This document shows, piece by piece, positions 10,801 through 21,414 of a DNA stretch of 64,000 nucleotides. Below the pieces are notes generated by a model, which saw nothing but the letters and a program-made list of their open reading frames with translations, was not told where the DNA came from and did not search any database. Each line of letters begins with the position of its first letter. The stretch's first letter is position 1. A program made the position numbers and the translations under genes. Origin of the DNA: Ascidia mentula (Eukaryota > Chordata > Ascidiacea > Phlebobranchia > Ascidiidae); NCBI GenBank assembly GCA_947561715.1, contig OX387201.1, forward strand, positions 8,368,001 to 8,432,000, in the 5' to 3' direction.

Positions 10801-13800
10801 CATTGTGTTCATTGAAGGTGTCAAGTAATACGGATTGCGATATCCCGCCATTCCCATGTTGCTCGACGGTCCGATGAGATTGAGGTTCGATCCGTTATCC
10901 ACCAATTCGTACTTGAGACCGTCGCAACTCGACTGCAAACAAAGGGAGTAGTTAAAGTTGGCCTAAATGAAACAGTACAGTTACAAGGTATTACAGCAGC
11001 TCGGTAGCATTGTCCGTTCATCCCAAATGTGTACTGAGGTACGAATGCTGCTGGCGTCTGACCAGACCTATAACAAAAGGTTACTTTTTTTTATATATTG
11101 AAGAAGTTTACTTCAAAAAAACACGCTTCATTTCACAACTTTTGCTGTAAAGTCTCTTACATTTAGAAATACAGAATTTATTTGGATTGCAAACTGGAAC
11201 GAACCATTGTTAAAACACCAAACCTCCGCTTAAAAGGTTACGTTTATTTCGTGTTTGCGGTTTTAGCATACCCGTACAACGAAGCATTGTTGCCCTGCAT
11301 GTGTGGTTGGTATGCAAACGAGGGACCAGCAGACTCGAATTGAGAGTAGCGACCAGCAGTGGTGGAGTGTTGCATCGCCGGCTGGGGGTAGTGCAATGTG
11401 GGGACGCCGTTTGGGTCTGAAAATTTACATGGTAGACACTTTTTGTCTTCAGTGCAACAAATGAAAACGATTCTCGCTAGCCTCACCCTGTACTCCTGGC
11501 TGACCCTGTAAAACTGCCTGATCGCTCCCGTACCATTCTGTGTTTAACTGCTGCTGTCCTGGCTGATAGTAAGCTTGTTGCTGTTGCTGCTGGTCCTGTT
11601 GACCATAATCTAAGTACTCCTGCGTGAAACCGATTACTGCTTATACCTCTATCTGTTTAAAGGTCACTGTTCATGCATTCAATTCTATGCTTGCCTACCT
11701 GTTGAACAGTCTGGCCGTACATGCCTGGTTGCATTGTCTGTGGTTGCGGTATGGCACCCACGGCACAATTACTCATATCGGCAAACTGCTTAGACTGCTC
11801 GCTACTGTCTCCTTCATTCACGCTATCGCTTTCGTCGCTGCTTCCAGATTGTTCGGCTGGTTTTTAGGTAGAATGCGAGAAAAACATATGTTTGTGCTGC
11901 AATAGCTTATTACAGCTATAGCGCATATGCATAGTGGTAACTAACCATAGCACGTCAGTTACAAACTGCACAATTCGAAATATATGTTATAAACACAGAA
12001 ATACCTTCGTCGTCCACGTTTGAATTCGGCGCTTGGCTGTCACTGGCTGTAGCAATGGTATAACTGCGTGCAAAAGAAAATTACAGATGATCGATACAAT
12101 GTCCGCAATATAAACAACTTCTACCTTGCAGCCACGATATCTTGCTCATTGGCGTTGGTTTGGTGGATCACAACTGATTGAGGTAAAAACGCACACATCA
12201 CAATTCCCTTCTAAAATGGACAAAACCAAGAAACTATGCGAACTTACTAGACTGTTTTTGTGGCATTTCGTTCAATAGCGACGAATCTATGACCACCGCC
12301 GACTCCTCCTGCCCATCCTCCTTTACCACTGTTACTTGCTGCATTTTGCCACTCTCCTGGAAACAAAAATGCATTTCCAAGCTATAAGACCAAGCCAAAC
12401 GTGTGCAGCATTGCAAAAATACACTTACAGGTGGCATGTCGACGTCAACGCTACTGAGACTGATAATGGTCAAGTCCTGTGCCTGCTGTCCCATTATCGC
12501 TGCCTCCCCAGCTGCTGCAATGGAAATGAACGGTTCAGAGAGGGAGAAAGGTTTAAAATAGTTTTCAGCGCGTGAAAATAGCAGGTTTAGTGAGAGTACC
12601 CGCTGGTCACGCTTGACGCGGTGAAAACAAAGCTATTTGCTATAAACACTGCAACGTATAATGTTGTAACTTATTTAGATACTATCTAGTAGGCTGTTTA
12701 AGTTTAAACGAGTGACTATTTTTACCCAGAACTATTATTACAAATTCGTTGTCTACATACAGCAGTACTTAACATACCATTTACACCGTCGTCAGTTTCA
12801 CTAGAGTTTTCGCCAGCGACGGTGGAAGCTGCAATGGTCTCTGGTGCAGACGTTGATATATGACCCGGTACACTAGCTTCACCTGAACTCGCACGTGGGT
12901 CAGAACCACGCTGTGGTGAAATTCTTCTGGTAGATCGCGCAGCACCATTATTACACTTGCTCTGCTGAACGTTCGAAGGCTGTAATAAAAAGCACAATAG
13001 CAGTACTGAGACACTCCTTATATTTCTTTTCACGCTCGCACTGCGTGTAAGGCGCGTAATATTTGTCTAACGACACCCCCATTCACGTGCTGAGGCGTGT
13101 TTGGAACGCTTTTTACGATTGCTACACGCACAACAGGGAAAACAACAGCGCCGTAACTGTATGCGCCCTTTCCCTCAGGCAATGACATGCCTCGATATTT
13201 CTACAAAAAGCAACGCACTTTGGTCTAGCCTTCTAGCGCAAAACCGACAGTGTGCTGCGATTTTAGCGTCTGTATACTTTCCGTGAACTTAGAAGTTACA
13301 TTCTACGTTTATGACCACTGACAACAAGGCATGGTCACATGACGAGCTGATGACGAGGTGTTTCATGGTTTACAAGCACGTGCAATAAACGTAACCAAAT
13401 GTACCACGCTGCTAATGGCTATAATACAACCTGCCGACTTCGCCAACAGTTACTTGGACCTAAGATCTATCTATATAATCTGGACCTAAAGATAAGCGTT
13501 GCCCAGGAACGGCTTTCCACTGAACAATTAAGAGAGATGTTCAATATTTGTTTTCGGTGCGATTGGGCCCTTTCATTTCACTGGATGTCGGCTTCAGGGA
13601 CGCTGTGATAAAGTGGGTCAAACGGTTAAGAGAAATTGCTCGCCCCAGCTTAAGCTGTGTAGTTAGTATTTCTAAATCTTCGTCAGTCCTAATTTTTTTT
13701 TAGTCAACCTACAATTTTATCTAGACAAGGTCCTATACAATCCGCTGACTGGTAAATAGCCAGAGTGAAGTCACTGCACCCAGTGAGGTCAGTGAACAGA

Positions 13801-14626
13801 GTGCAGTCACTGCCCCGAGTGAAGTCACTGCGCCGAGTACATTCAGTAAAGTGCGCGTACCGAAAACGCGGCTCAAGTGGAGTAACTTTTGGACAAAGTT
13901 GGGCAAAATAACTTCGCCAAAGTGAACATTTTCTCCCACAAGTCCGTCTCAAATAGGTATAGGACGTTTCAAACAATGCACCGAAATAGCTATTTTTATA
14001 TTCGGCCGAATAAACCGAAACTAATTTTGGTATCCATCTCTTTAAACGCAATAAATTTAAACAAAACATATTCTGGATTAGATCTTATCCTATCATACAG
14101 CCTTTTTTGGCGCTTGAAGAATAGCCTTGTCTTTCTGTCAACAAATGAAACGAACACACTCGTACAGTTTAAACAATAATTTTCACCTTTTCTAAACTTT
14201 GCGTATCATCGTTATATGCAGTAAAAAAGTTTCGGTTTCGGCCGAATAATTGCGAAAACCTTAGTTTCGGCCAAATAAATTCGGCAAACCGAACTTTCGG
14301 TACTGTAAATAACTCTAAGATCCCTAGTTTTGACGAAATATCGAAACGACTTACATCAGATACTGCTTTGCGCTTTGGTGGAATATTCAACTTTACGAGA
14401 TTCACTTTGCTTTTTCGGCCACCCGATTTAGAAGTCTTGGATTCCACTTTTCTTTTTGTTGTTGAGTCTGCATCCTTTTCACGTACCGGCTGAACTTTTC
14501 CCCTTTCACTAGATTCTGTAACACAACTTTTCTGTAAAAAAAGTCCAGCATTGCTGTGAATAGGGTGCTGTACGCCCAATAACACACAGTATTACCTGAA
14601 TCATTCTTGCTGATAGATTCATTCAT
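7875..14626 (-). CDS. SOX HMG-box transcription factor, SoxH/Sox30-like, 20 exons, about 811 aa
   Basis: Sequence-specific DNA-binding regulator. Exons: 14596-14626, 14355-14515, 12778-12979, 12429-12514, 12248-12356, 12125-12173, 12005-12063, 11699-11856, 11487-11619, 11272-11416, 10995-11067, 10798-10932, 10298-10487, 9785-9910, 9329-9613, 8912-9051, 8467-8600, 8123-8220, 8020-8056, 7875-7959; all phases join. The HMG box (about residues 486-565) spans three exons: [19 protein letters not shown], then [20 protein letters not shown], then [12 protein letters not shown]. NNAxISVxLG, QKKPYxD and WxYQPRP favour SoxH/Sox30 over SoxB-F, where HNSEISK and YKYRPR are usual; SoxD-like origin is less likely. 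The rest is low-complexity: Ser/Glu-rich N-terminus, Gln/Tyr-rich middle, Pro/Gly/His/Gln-rich tail. Two introns begin just before in-frame stops (near 9303 and 8016), so intron retention would truncate the protein. Family assignment is from recalled patterns only. Confidence 0.85.
13764..13853. repeat. 18-bp minisatellite, five units
   Basis: Five adjacent 18-bp units start at 13764, 13782, 13800, 13818 and 13836. The consensus is AGTGAAGTCACTGCNCCG with decay in units 2 and 5. It lies in SOX intron 2 next to a MITE. Most units carry a GTCACTG or GTCAGTG core. Confidence 0.9.
13974..14326. mobile_element. hAT-like MITE, copy 2
   Basis: A diverged relative of the 3.4-kb element, in SOX intron 2. 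Shared blocks include GCCGAATAAACCGAAAC, CTCTTTAAACGCAATAAAT, TTTAAACAAAACAT and CAAACCGAACTTTC near the right end, plus ATGCACCGAAAT at the left and TCCCTA at the right. Target duplications are too decayed to be certain. No coding capacity. Confidence 0.65.
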
Positions 14627-14774
14627 TTTATTTTTTGCGGTCACAATGCAAACTAACAATGTCTCTTAATTCTCCAAACAATAGCACGTGAATGACAAAT
14701 CAGTGCCAATCATTTGCTGAACAACTGCATTATTTCCAGAATGCCACAATAAAGGGAAATGTGTGACCTCATAA

Positions 14775-14790
14775 TGACGTTATTACGTCA
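14775..14790. promoter_or_regulatory. Palindromic TGACGT-TATT-ACGTCA site upstream of SOX
   Basis: Two inverted TGACGT half-sites separated by four bases lie about 150 bp upstream of the SOX start codon. TGACGT is the half-site for CREB/ATF bZIP proteins. The regulatory role is inferred from position only. Confidence 0.45.
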
Positions 14791-14817
14791 CAAATAACTG
14801 TCAACCTTTCAACGGTT

Positions 14818-14899
14818 GACGAAAATCATAGGGATATAATGTTAGACGTACAAAATTTGATGAAAATTATGAGAATATAATGTTAAATGTACGGTATTT
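14818..14899. repeat. Two-copy 41-bp tandem duplication
   Basis: 14818-14858 and 14859-14899 align without gaps. About 10 differences are mostly transitions, including two CpG-to-TG changes from the first to the second unit. It lies about 200 bp upstream of the SOX start. Confidence 0.85.
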
Positions 14900-15920
14900 G
14901 TTGGCGATATACTTACCCTAGAAATTGTTGTGCATTTTATGTTTGCACTCTTAATCGAGTAACGGGATGCCGAATCCTTTATTACATGTTATTGAATTCC
15001 AGGTTTAAAAATCGTGAACAAAAGTTTAACTTTTTAGTCGAACACAACATGTTTAATTCTTAAACTGTATGTCATATCACATCTGATAAGGTATTCGAAC
15101 AATATTGCTTTGACGTTTATCATCTCGAAGCGATATAACTTGTCAACAAAATATATCGCCAGTTTGGGGATTCGGCAAAAAAAGATGTTCGCTGGATATC
15201 TGAAAAACTTACACATTATAAGTTCTGTTTGGCTAACTCCGGCATAGAGTACACCAATAAAACGAATTTGTTTCTTGAAGTTACGGTCGGTTTAATTTTT
15301 TTGCCGATTAATGCGAGTAAAAGTTTTTGTTTGATAACATCGCCACAGAAAACGACTGAGTGTGCATAATAGCAAATAAGTTTTATTAAAACTGAGCTAC
15401 ATTTTGAGAATTTAGAAAAATGCTTGATTTTACTCCTTGGCCCATTCCTGACCACGCCAATGGTGAGAAATACCAAAAAATATAGCTGGACGATAATAGT
15501 AAAGCGCATACTTAACGTACGCATATTTGTTGACGTGTCATTTCAAAAACAAACATGACAACTAGAAAATATTTAAATGTGAAAATCAATAACTAAAGAA
15601 CCGTTTTCCACAGGAGTGAATGTTTTCTAAGGTATTGTTTGTCCAAAAAACTTGAATGCGGTATAAAATTTACAACCCTTTGGAACAAGTTGTCATTTGT
15701 TGGTTACAAACAAAATAAAAACGCTACAAATAAATGAAAAACACGATTTTAAAGTCACTTGGACATACAGTAAAATACTGCATCACATAATTTGTAAAAT
15801 ACTATCTTCAATAACAAGGATCCAATTTTTGTACAGGCAGGTAGTAGATAACATTTTCAACAGAAAAATCACAGGTTTGGCAGTATATAGAAGTAAAATA
15901 AGTGTGGTCTGACAATTTTT

Positions 15921-17066
15921 TTATTTTTTGTGCTGGCCGCGTGCAAAATGGCAGGCAAAGGTTAATCTATCTTTGCAATCTACTCCACACACGTTACAGC
16001 GAAAGGGATTATCAAACCCATGACATCCCATATGGACTGTGTACATTACATAGTCTTGAAAAGACATCAGACAATGATCACAATCAAAATTATCAGAATC
16101 TGCATTTTTCTCTGTTTCATCTGACACAGTGGCTACGTCCTTCGTGGTACTGACAGACAAAACTGCAGGGTGCACCATACTGCTTGAACTTTGATCATCA
16201 GATGAAGCAGAGTTCATCCAGTGGTAGGACGGTGATGTAACTGACAAAACTGATTGAGGAGACAATTTGGGTATCAAACTTTTTGCAGCAGAGCATGATT
16301 TGTTTTGTATCACTGAAAGCTGCTGGTCTGCTGGAAGAGAAAAGGCAACTGGTGCTACAAAAGTTTGTGTGGAGTTATAGGGCTCATTGCTGTCTTGATT
16401 ACTTGATTCCTCCAAGGAGACATGTTCATCTTCTACTATTTGATCTGACACTTGTGTCTCCACTCTACCAACCATTGTAGGGAGATTATTATATGAATGA
16501 TTACGGGAAGAACTTGCAGTGAAACTGTCCAGCAATGTAGGCCTGCTATTAATCTCATCTGGTGTAGAAGTGTTTGTTAGAGCATTAAACATCTGAAAAC
16601 TGCTAGTTCCTGACTGCATATGCTGACCAAGAGGTGTATGTTCACCTACTTGTTTCCAGTCAGTTGAGTGCAACATAGTGTTTGTCTGGTTGGGTACAGG
16701 ATTACTCTTGCGCCGACTTTGCCTGGCAGGCATTTTCTTTGGGCCAGTGGCACTTCTCCCAGAGTACATGCGGCGCACCGGCATGCGTTGTATTGTATTT
16801 TTTACCACAGACATACAAGAAGGTGTTGTGTGTTTTCTTCTTTTGTGACTGTTTAGGTTGCTTTTGTCACTAAAAGCCCTAGAACAAAACTCACAACGAA
16901 AAGGTTTTTCACCAGTATGTCTTCGCATGTGCACTCTTAAGTTTCCAGGATAGTAAGATGAAAATGTACACTTCATACATTTGTATAATCTTTTGGACTC
17001 TCCATCTGTGTTTATACTGCTTTGAATGGAAGTAATTTGAATATCAGAGTTGTTATGTAATGACAT
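15921..17066 (-). CDS. Ikaros-family-like C2H2 zinc-finger protein, single exon, 381 aa
   Basis: Probable DNA-binding transcription factor with a dimerisation module. Two N-terminal C2H2 fingers (about residues 28-50 and 56-79) are joined by a TGEKPF linker; the second ends KRRKH, as in the last DNA-binding finger of Ikaros proteins. A Ser/Thr-rich linker follows. The last 55 residues (327-381) form the hallmark Ikaros-family C-terminal finger pair: CDHC, VMYTVHMGCHG, NPFRCNVCG and ARGQH. Vertebrate Ikaros members usually have three or four N-terminal fingers, so this copy is reduced. Its whole coding region is in one exon, unlike vertebrate IKZF genes. The stop codon overlaps an AATAAA-like string. 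It is divergent from the ENOX-like gene across a 588-bp CpG-rich interval. Ciona and other urochordates are known to have Ikaros-factor-like genes; exact orthology was not tested. Confidence 0.85.
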   Translation of the reverse strand: MSLHNNSDIQITSIQSSINTDGESKRLYKCMKCTFSSYYPGNLRVHMRRHTGEKPFRCEFCSRAFSDKSNLNSHKRRKHTTPSCMSVVKNTIQRMPVRRMYSGRSATGPKKMPARQSRRKSNPVPNQTNTMLHSTDWKQVGEHTPLGQHMQSGTSSFQMFNALTNTSTPDEINSRPTLLDSFTASSSRNHSYNNLPTMVGRVETQVSDQIVEDEHVSLEESSNQDSNEPYNSTQTFVAPVAFSLPADQQLSVIQNKSCSAAKSLIPKLSPQSVLSVTSPSYHWMNSASSDDQSSSSMVHPAVLSVSTTKDVATVSDETEKNADSDNFDCDHCLMSFQDYVMYTVHMGCHGFDNPFRCNVCGVDCKDRLTFACHFARGQHKK

Positions 17067-17654
17067 GGTAAATAAATAACTGGTTTAAACCAAACATACC
17101 CTAAATATGCAAAATAAAACATTTGTTATCAGGTAAAAATGCCTTCTTATAACAATTTTGTCAATTATACTTTTCATTTGTCGAGTCTTTTTTCTGCAAA
17201 CACTTTCAAAATGCTAATTTAAACATGTCGTTTCCAAACAGCAATTCTATTAAACAAGTTTACCTATGACGTCACTTTACGCATCGTTTTGCATTGGGCA
17301 GAACAATGATTTTTAAAAACAACAAAAGCAGCATTTACGTGTAATTTTGTACCAGTGCATAAAATTTATGCAAAAGCTTTTTTTACAGACTTCACGTTTT
17401 CACATGACTGACAAAAGTATTTATCACCACAAGATAGAGAAAACTTCCAGACAATACTATTATTAAATTGCTACTGGAACGGATTAACAGCGTTGTACTT
17501 CGTGCCAGCGCGGTAGACCAGAAAGAAAACAAAATTTCCTACACGCGGCGCTTGGAAGCAAAGTGCAACAGGAAGTAAAGGTCGAAAGTGAAACTTCTTG
17601 CACAGTTCTTTTTTACCTCGTTTGTTTGCAAGTAATCAGTCTTACAACCAAGCT
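17067..17654. promoter_or_regulatory. Divergent intergenic promoter with CpG-rich core
   Basis: 588 bp separate the start codons of the minus-strand Ikaros-like gene and the plus-strand ENOX-like gene. Most is AT-rich, but about 17478-17560 is dense in CpG. No TATA box was identified confidently. Shared promoter use is inferred. Confidence 0.5.
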
Positions 17655-20600
17655 ATGGATGGGCATTCCCGTTCGAGATCACGAGAAAGTTCGAAAAGCC
17701 ATTCATACGACAGTTACCAACATTCGTCTGCTCACGAGAAACCTTCCCCGGTACGTATTTTATGATGTTTTGCGTTGCAACTTATTGTCAAAATAAAAAC
17801 AAGTCTGATTGTTAAAAACAATCGAAACGTCTGTATGAAGTTCTCTACCATTGTATGGAATGGGCTATCTTGTTTGTATAAAAGCAAGTCTGCTGGATGC
17901 AAATATTAAAATTACTCTGAACTGTTTGTGCAATAGCCTTAGTTTTTTTTTGCGAAAGTAATAAATATATTTAATTGTGATGGGTAAACAAGTTTATTGT
18001 GGTATAAAAATAAACAAAATTCTGTGTACTTACAGAAAAGACACAATGATAATGGTAAAAATACTGAGTGGAATCATGCATATGGTGAAGAGAAGCATGG
18101 TTACGAAGAGGGCGATGGAATATTATATTTTACTGATTGTGTGTTGTTGCCACCAAGCAGTGCAGGTAGTTTTGTGAGCGTAAAGGCTGTTTGTAGCATA
18201 AATACCATTTGTGCAAATTGTTCAGTTTTGTACAATGTGTGCTGTTGCAGACCAGGCATATGCAAACATGAAGGAAAAGCCTTCAGGATGCAAGACTTTA
18301 AATGTTGGAAAGTTTCCAGAACCACTTCGACACTCCACAAAAAGAGGTTCTTAAACACCCTAAGTTTTATGCTTCTTGTCAAATTTAAATATGATCCCTT
18401 ACAATTGTTGCTTCTGTGCAGTTTTAGCCATTTTGCAAGAGGTGTTTACAACCAATGGAGGAAAGATTGAGAACATAAAATCCGCTGATAAAGGGTTTTG
18501 TTACATTCATTTTGAAAAAACAGAAAGTGTCGAAATGGCCATGTCTGTGAATGGTATGTTAGAACAAGATTGTGTCTCAATTTGTTTCAAGAACAACCAC
18601 ATTTTGGATGACATGTTTCAAAATAATTCAGTTTTGGTTTAAAACTCACCCAGGACATTTTGTTGTACTATAAACATACATGTTTATTCCTAATTGTATG
18701 TTTGTTACAACCCTCAAAATAGGGTACAGAATGGTGGTGAAACAAGAAGATGGAACAGACCTACAGTTTCCTTTAAAGGTTGAATATTATGAGACTCATG
18801 GAGATCTAGACGACATTGAGGCAAGACAAGTTATTGCTAAAAAACTTCATCTGGAAAACTGTCCAATTTCCTCAATTCCTGGGTATAACATGAGAGAGGT
18901 TGAAAAAGTTCAACTTGAACTCAAAAGTAAGAATTGCCCGCAACAATATTTGAGTATTTTTGTATATGTATTTTTGTATTTTGCTTCGCAAGGTGATGAT
19001 TTCCAGAAAGTTGAAGAGAGCATAATAATACTGAGGTACTGGCTAAACTCTGGTGCCATGGAAAAGCAAAAGTCAGAAACATTTTTCAGTCTTTTGCAAG
19101 TCGGCCATTCCCAGGTAGCCAACATAATCTCAGTGATAATCACATTAAAGTCTAACATGCATTTGTATTCTTAGATAAAACGCTTGTTGGATGGCAAAGC
19201 ACAGTTGCGAACTGAATTTGAGGAAGTTGAAAATCGCTTTAGAGACAAAACAACAGATCTGGAAAAAATGTGTAAGTGCATGCTCCACAAGTAAGATTCA
19301 CAGAAGCTGTTAGTTAAGTTGATGTTTGTGTACCAACAAAATCAGTGTATGTAATGTGCACAGGTTTGGAAGTATGCCATAGCTATCCTGGGCTAATATT
19401 CTGGAATTTTTTTTGCAGTTGACCATCTGGTGAGATTGTATGAAGATGCAAAAAAGCAAAAATGTTGGGATAGGTTTACAAGAGGACAGCGAAAAGCTAT
19501 TGACAGTTGGCTGGGCATTGCAAAGGTAATTTTTCACCTTTTACTCCAGGTGATTTTTACCTACAGATTGTTTGTACGAAAGGATCAACTAAACTTCATT
19601 GTAACGTATTAGACACATAGCATCACCTGTTAACAAATTAATTATTCTTGCAAATGAACTGATTTGTGACATTGTGGTTACTGCCCATAGTTAGTAATAT
19701 AAATGGTGAATGATGGAATCCAGGTAAGTTCTGCACTAAAATTACCCCTAGCTTTGGTACAAGATACATGTCTATTGATTTTCAGCCATTAGCAAAACCT
19801 TCAGCATTTGATTGAGATGTTCCAAGTTGCTCCTGAAATTTTATTCAAAGTATAAAATATTTTCAATTATTTTGATCAGTTGTGAAGAGGTTGTGTTTTG
19901 CTTTACAGGAAAATATGCCAACTTCCAAGAAAATTTTCGGAAACAAATCTGGTCGTAATGATGGGGGCAAGGAAGAGACTCGTAACATAGTAGTTGGTAA
20001 ATATGATTGGGTACAAAAAAATGGGTGAAACACTAATTTAAGGGAAAGACCTAAATTATTTATTTTAGGTTTTTGGTATTGTTCAATTGGATTTTTTTCC
20101 AATCAGTCATCATATGTTTCCTTTATGTTAAACCTACTTGTGGTTTTAAGGTCATCAGTCGATCAGCATAACCGAGGACAAGGGAATGCAAACTGATATT
20201 ACTGAAGCTGATCAACAAAAAAATTACCAAATTTCCACTTTGGAGCAGAACCTACAATACATGCGACAGGTTACATTAACAAATTAATCACATTTACCAC
20301 AGAAGTTTCAACTGTTTCATGAAAACTGTATGATATTATGCATCCAATGAATTTTTCGTCAGTGACCCTGAAAAAAAGCACAAAAGTTGCCTTGTGCCAT
20401 GGTGTAAATATCAGCAAACATGTTAAGATTTGAGTCCAAACTTCTCATACATTTTTATTACTTTGCAGCAAGTGTGGGACATGGTTTCTAAACTACATGC
20501 CAAGGAGGAGGAGATAAAAACGTGCAATGCAAAACTGGCAAAACGTTTGTTTGTTTTATTTTGTTCAGTTGGTTGTATATATGTGTACAGAACCTAAACC

Positions 20601-21292
20601 TACCTGTCACCAATGCACAAAACATACTCTGTATACTTTGCTTGTTGCAGTAACTATACTGATTTTCCATCAGATGAAAAATGGCAGTACAAATCGGGCT
20701 CTGTTGCTGGGGTTGTACTTTTTACCTTGTTAACTAAAGCTCTGTGTTTTCAGGTGGACCAGCTGCAAAGAAAGCAAAGTTAGATGACTTGATCGAAGAG
20801 AAAGACTTGAAGCTTTCATGTAAAAAAATTTACAAAATATTTTTTGGAATGCTGTTGTGCTGTTTAAATTACTTACGTAAATCAGAAAATGATTTGGCAA
20901 AGAACACGCAAACCAAAAGAGCATGATTAAAAATGGTGTCTTGAAAGGCAGTTTAATAATGAAAATTTATTGGGTCATGCAAATTTTCTAACATTCTTCA
21001 CTTTATTTGTTTCAGGTATTTTAAGCAACTTTCTTCTGATCCACCCCCTTGGTGCAACTGAAATTAGCATTTTCAACTACTTGATAAGCTGCAATATAAC
21101 AGTAAGACGAAAATCCATCTATAAGAAAAACAAAAATAGGATACTGTTTTTTTTTCTCAGATTGCTAGTGAGGATGTTATTGCACTGCTCAACAAATTCC
21201 CAAAGGTTTTTGTCAAGAAGCCCAGAATGATTGAAGATAAAATCACTGACTGGTGGACCACATGTGTATTTGCTGACCCTGAATTAGAATAA
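17655..21292 (+). CDS. Ecto-NOX disulfide-thiol exchanger-like protein (ENOX1/2 homologue), 14 exons, 516 aa
   Basis: ENOX proteins are reported as cell-surface hydroquinone/NADH oxidases with disulfide-thiol exchange activity and carry an RRM-like fold. Exons: 17655-17750, 18036-18165, 18251-18346, 18422-18553, 18723-18926, 18993-19114, 19175-19271, 19419-19525, 19909-19996, 20151-20269, 20469-20544, 20754-20819, 21016-21101, 21161-21292; phases agree. The N-terminus is Ser/Arg/His-rich, then FTDCVLLPPSS, then an RRM (about 90-165) with SGCKTLNVGKFP, a PPGCKTVFVGG-like block, and KGFCYIHF. Middle blocks ETFFSLLQVGHSQ and CWDRFTRGQRKAID, a coiled-coil stretch, and the C-terminal FLLIHPLGATEISIFNYL match ENOX1/2 order. 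The protein is shorter than vertebrate ENOX1/2 (about 610-640 aa) and the RRM is diverged. The exon 3 donor (GTTCTT) is unusual. No AATAAA was seen between its stop and ACTR8, 122 bp later. Confidence 0.85.
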
Positions 21293-21414
21293 CTGTTGCC
21301 TTTTTCTTTCTTACACTGCCATTTTGTGGCATTCTGTATGTTTTTATATAAAGTAAAACAATTGTGTTTTGTGACTGCCTTGTTTCGTTGTAGCAAATAG
21401 GGTAGGCAGAAATA
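21293..21414 (+). promoter_or_regulatory. Very short intercistronic gap with candidate trans-splice acceptor
   Basis: Only 122 bp separate the ENOX-like stop from the ACTR8 start. The gap contains a pyrimidine-rich stretch ending in an acceptor-like TTTCGTTGTAG (AG at 21392-21393), no AATAAA and no obvious promoter. This fits a two-gene operon resolved by spliced-leader trans-splicing, which is known in ascidians. It is an inference. Confidence 0.5.

Larger units (their letters stand above)
14627..15920. other. Intergenic: SOX 5' flank and 3' flank of the Ikaros-like gene
   Basis: Contains a TGACGT palindrome (14775-14790), a 41-bp tandem duplication (14818-14899) and a weak minus-strand frame (15216-15524) starting with a hydrophobic, signal-like segment but without known domains. 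No exon is supported. Confidence 0.5.

Noticed and set aside
12722..13033. Minus-strand frame beginning with a signal-peptide-like [17 protein letters not shown]
   Set aside because: The hydrophobic start is intron sequence upstream of the SOX exon 3 acceptor, which joins in phase to exon 2.
13704..14069. Repetitive minus-strand frames over the SOX intron
   Set aside because: Generated by the 18-bp minisatellite, whose period preserves frame.
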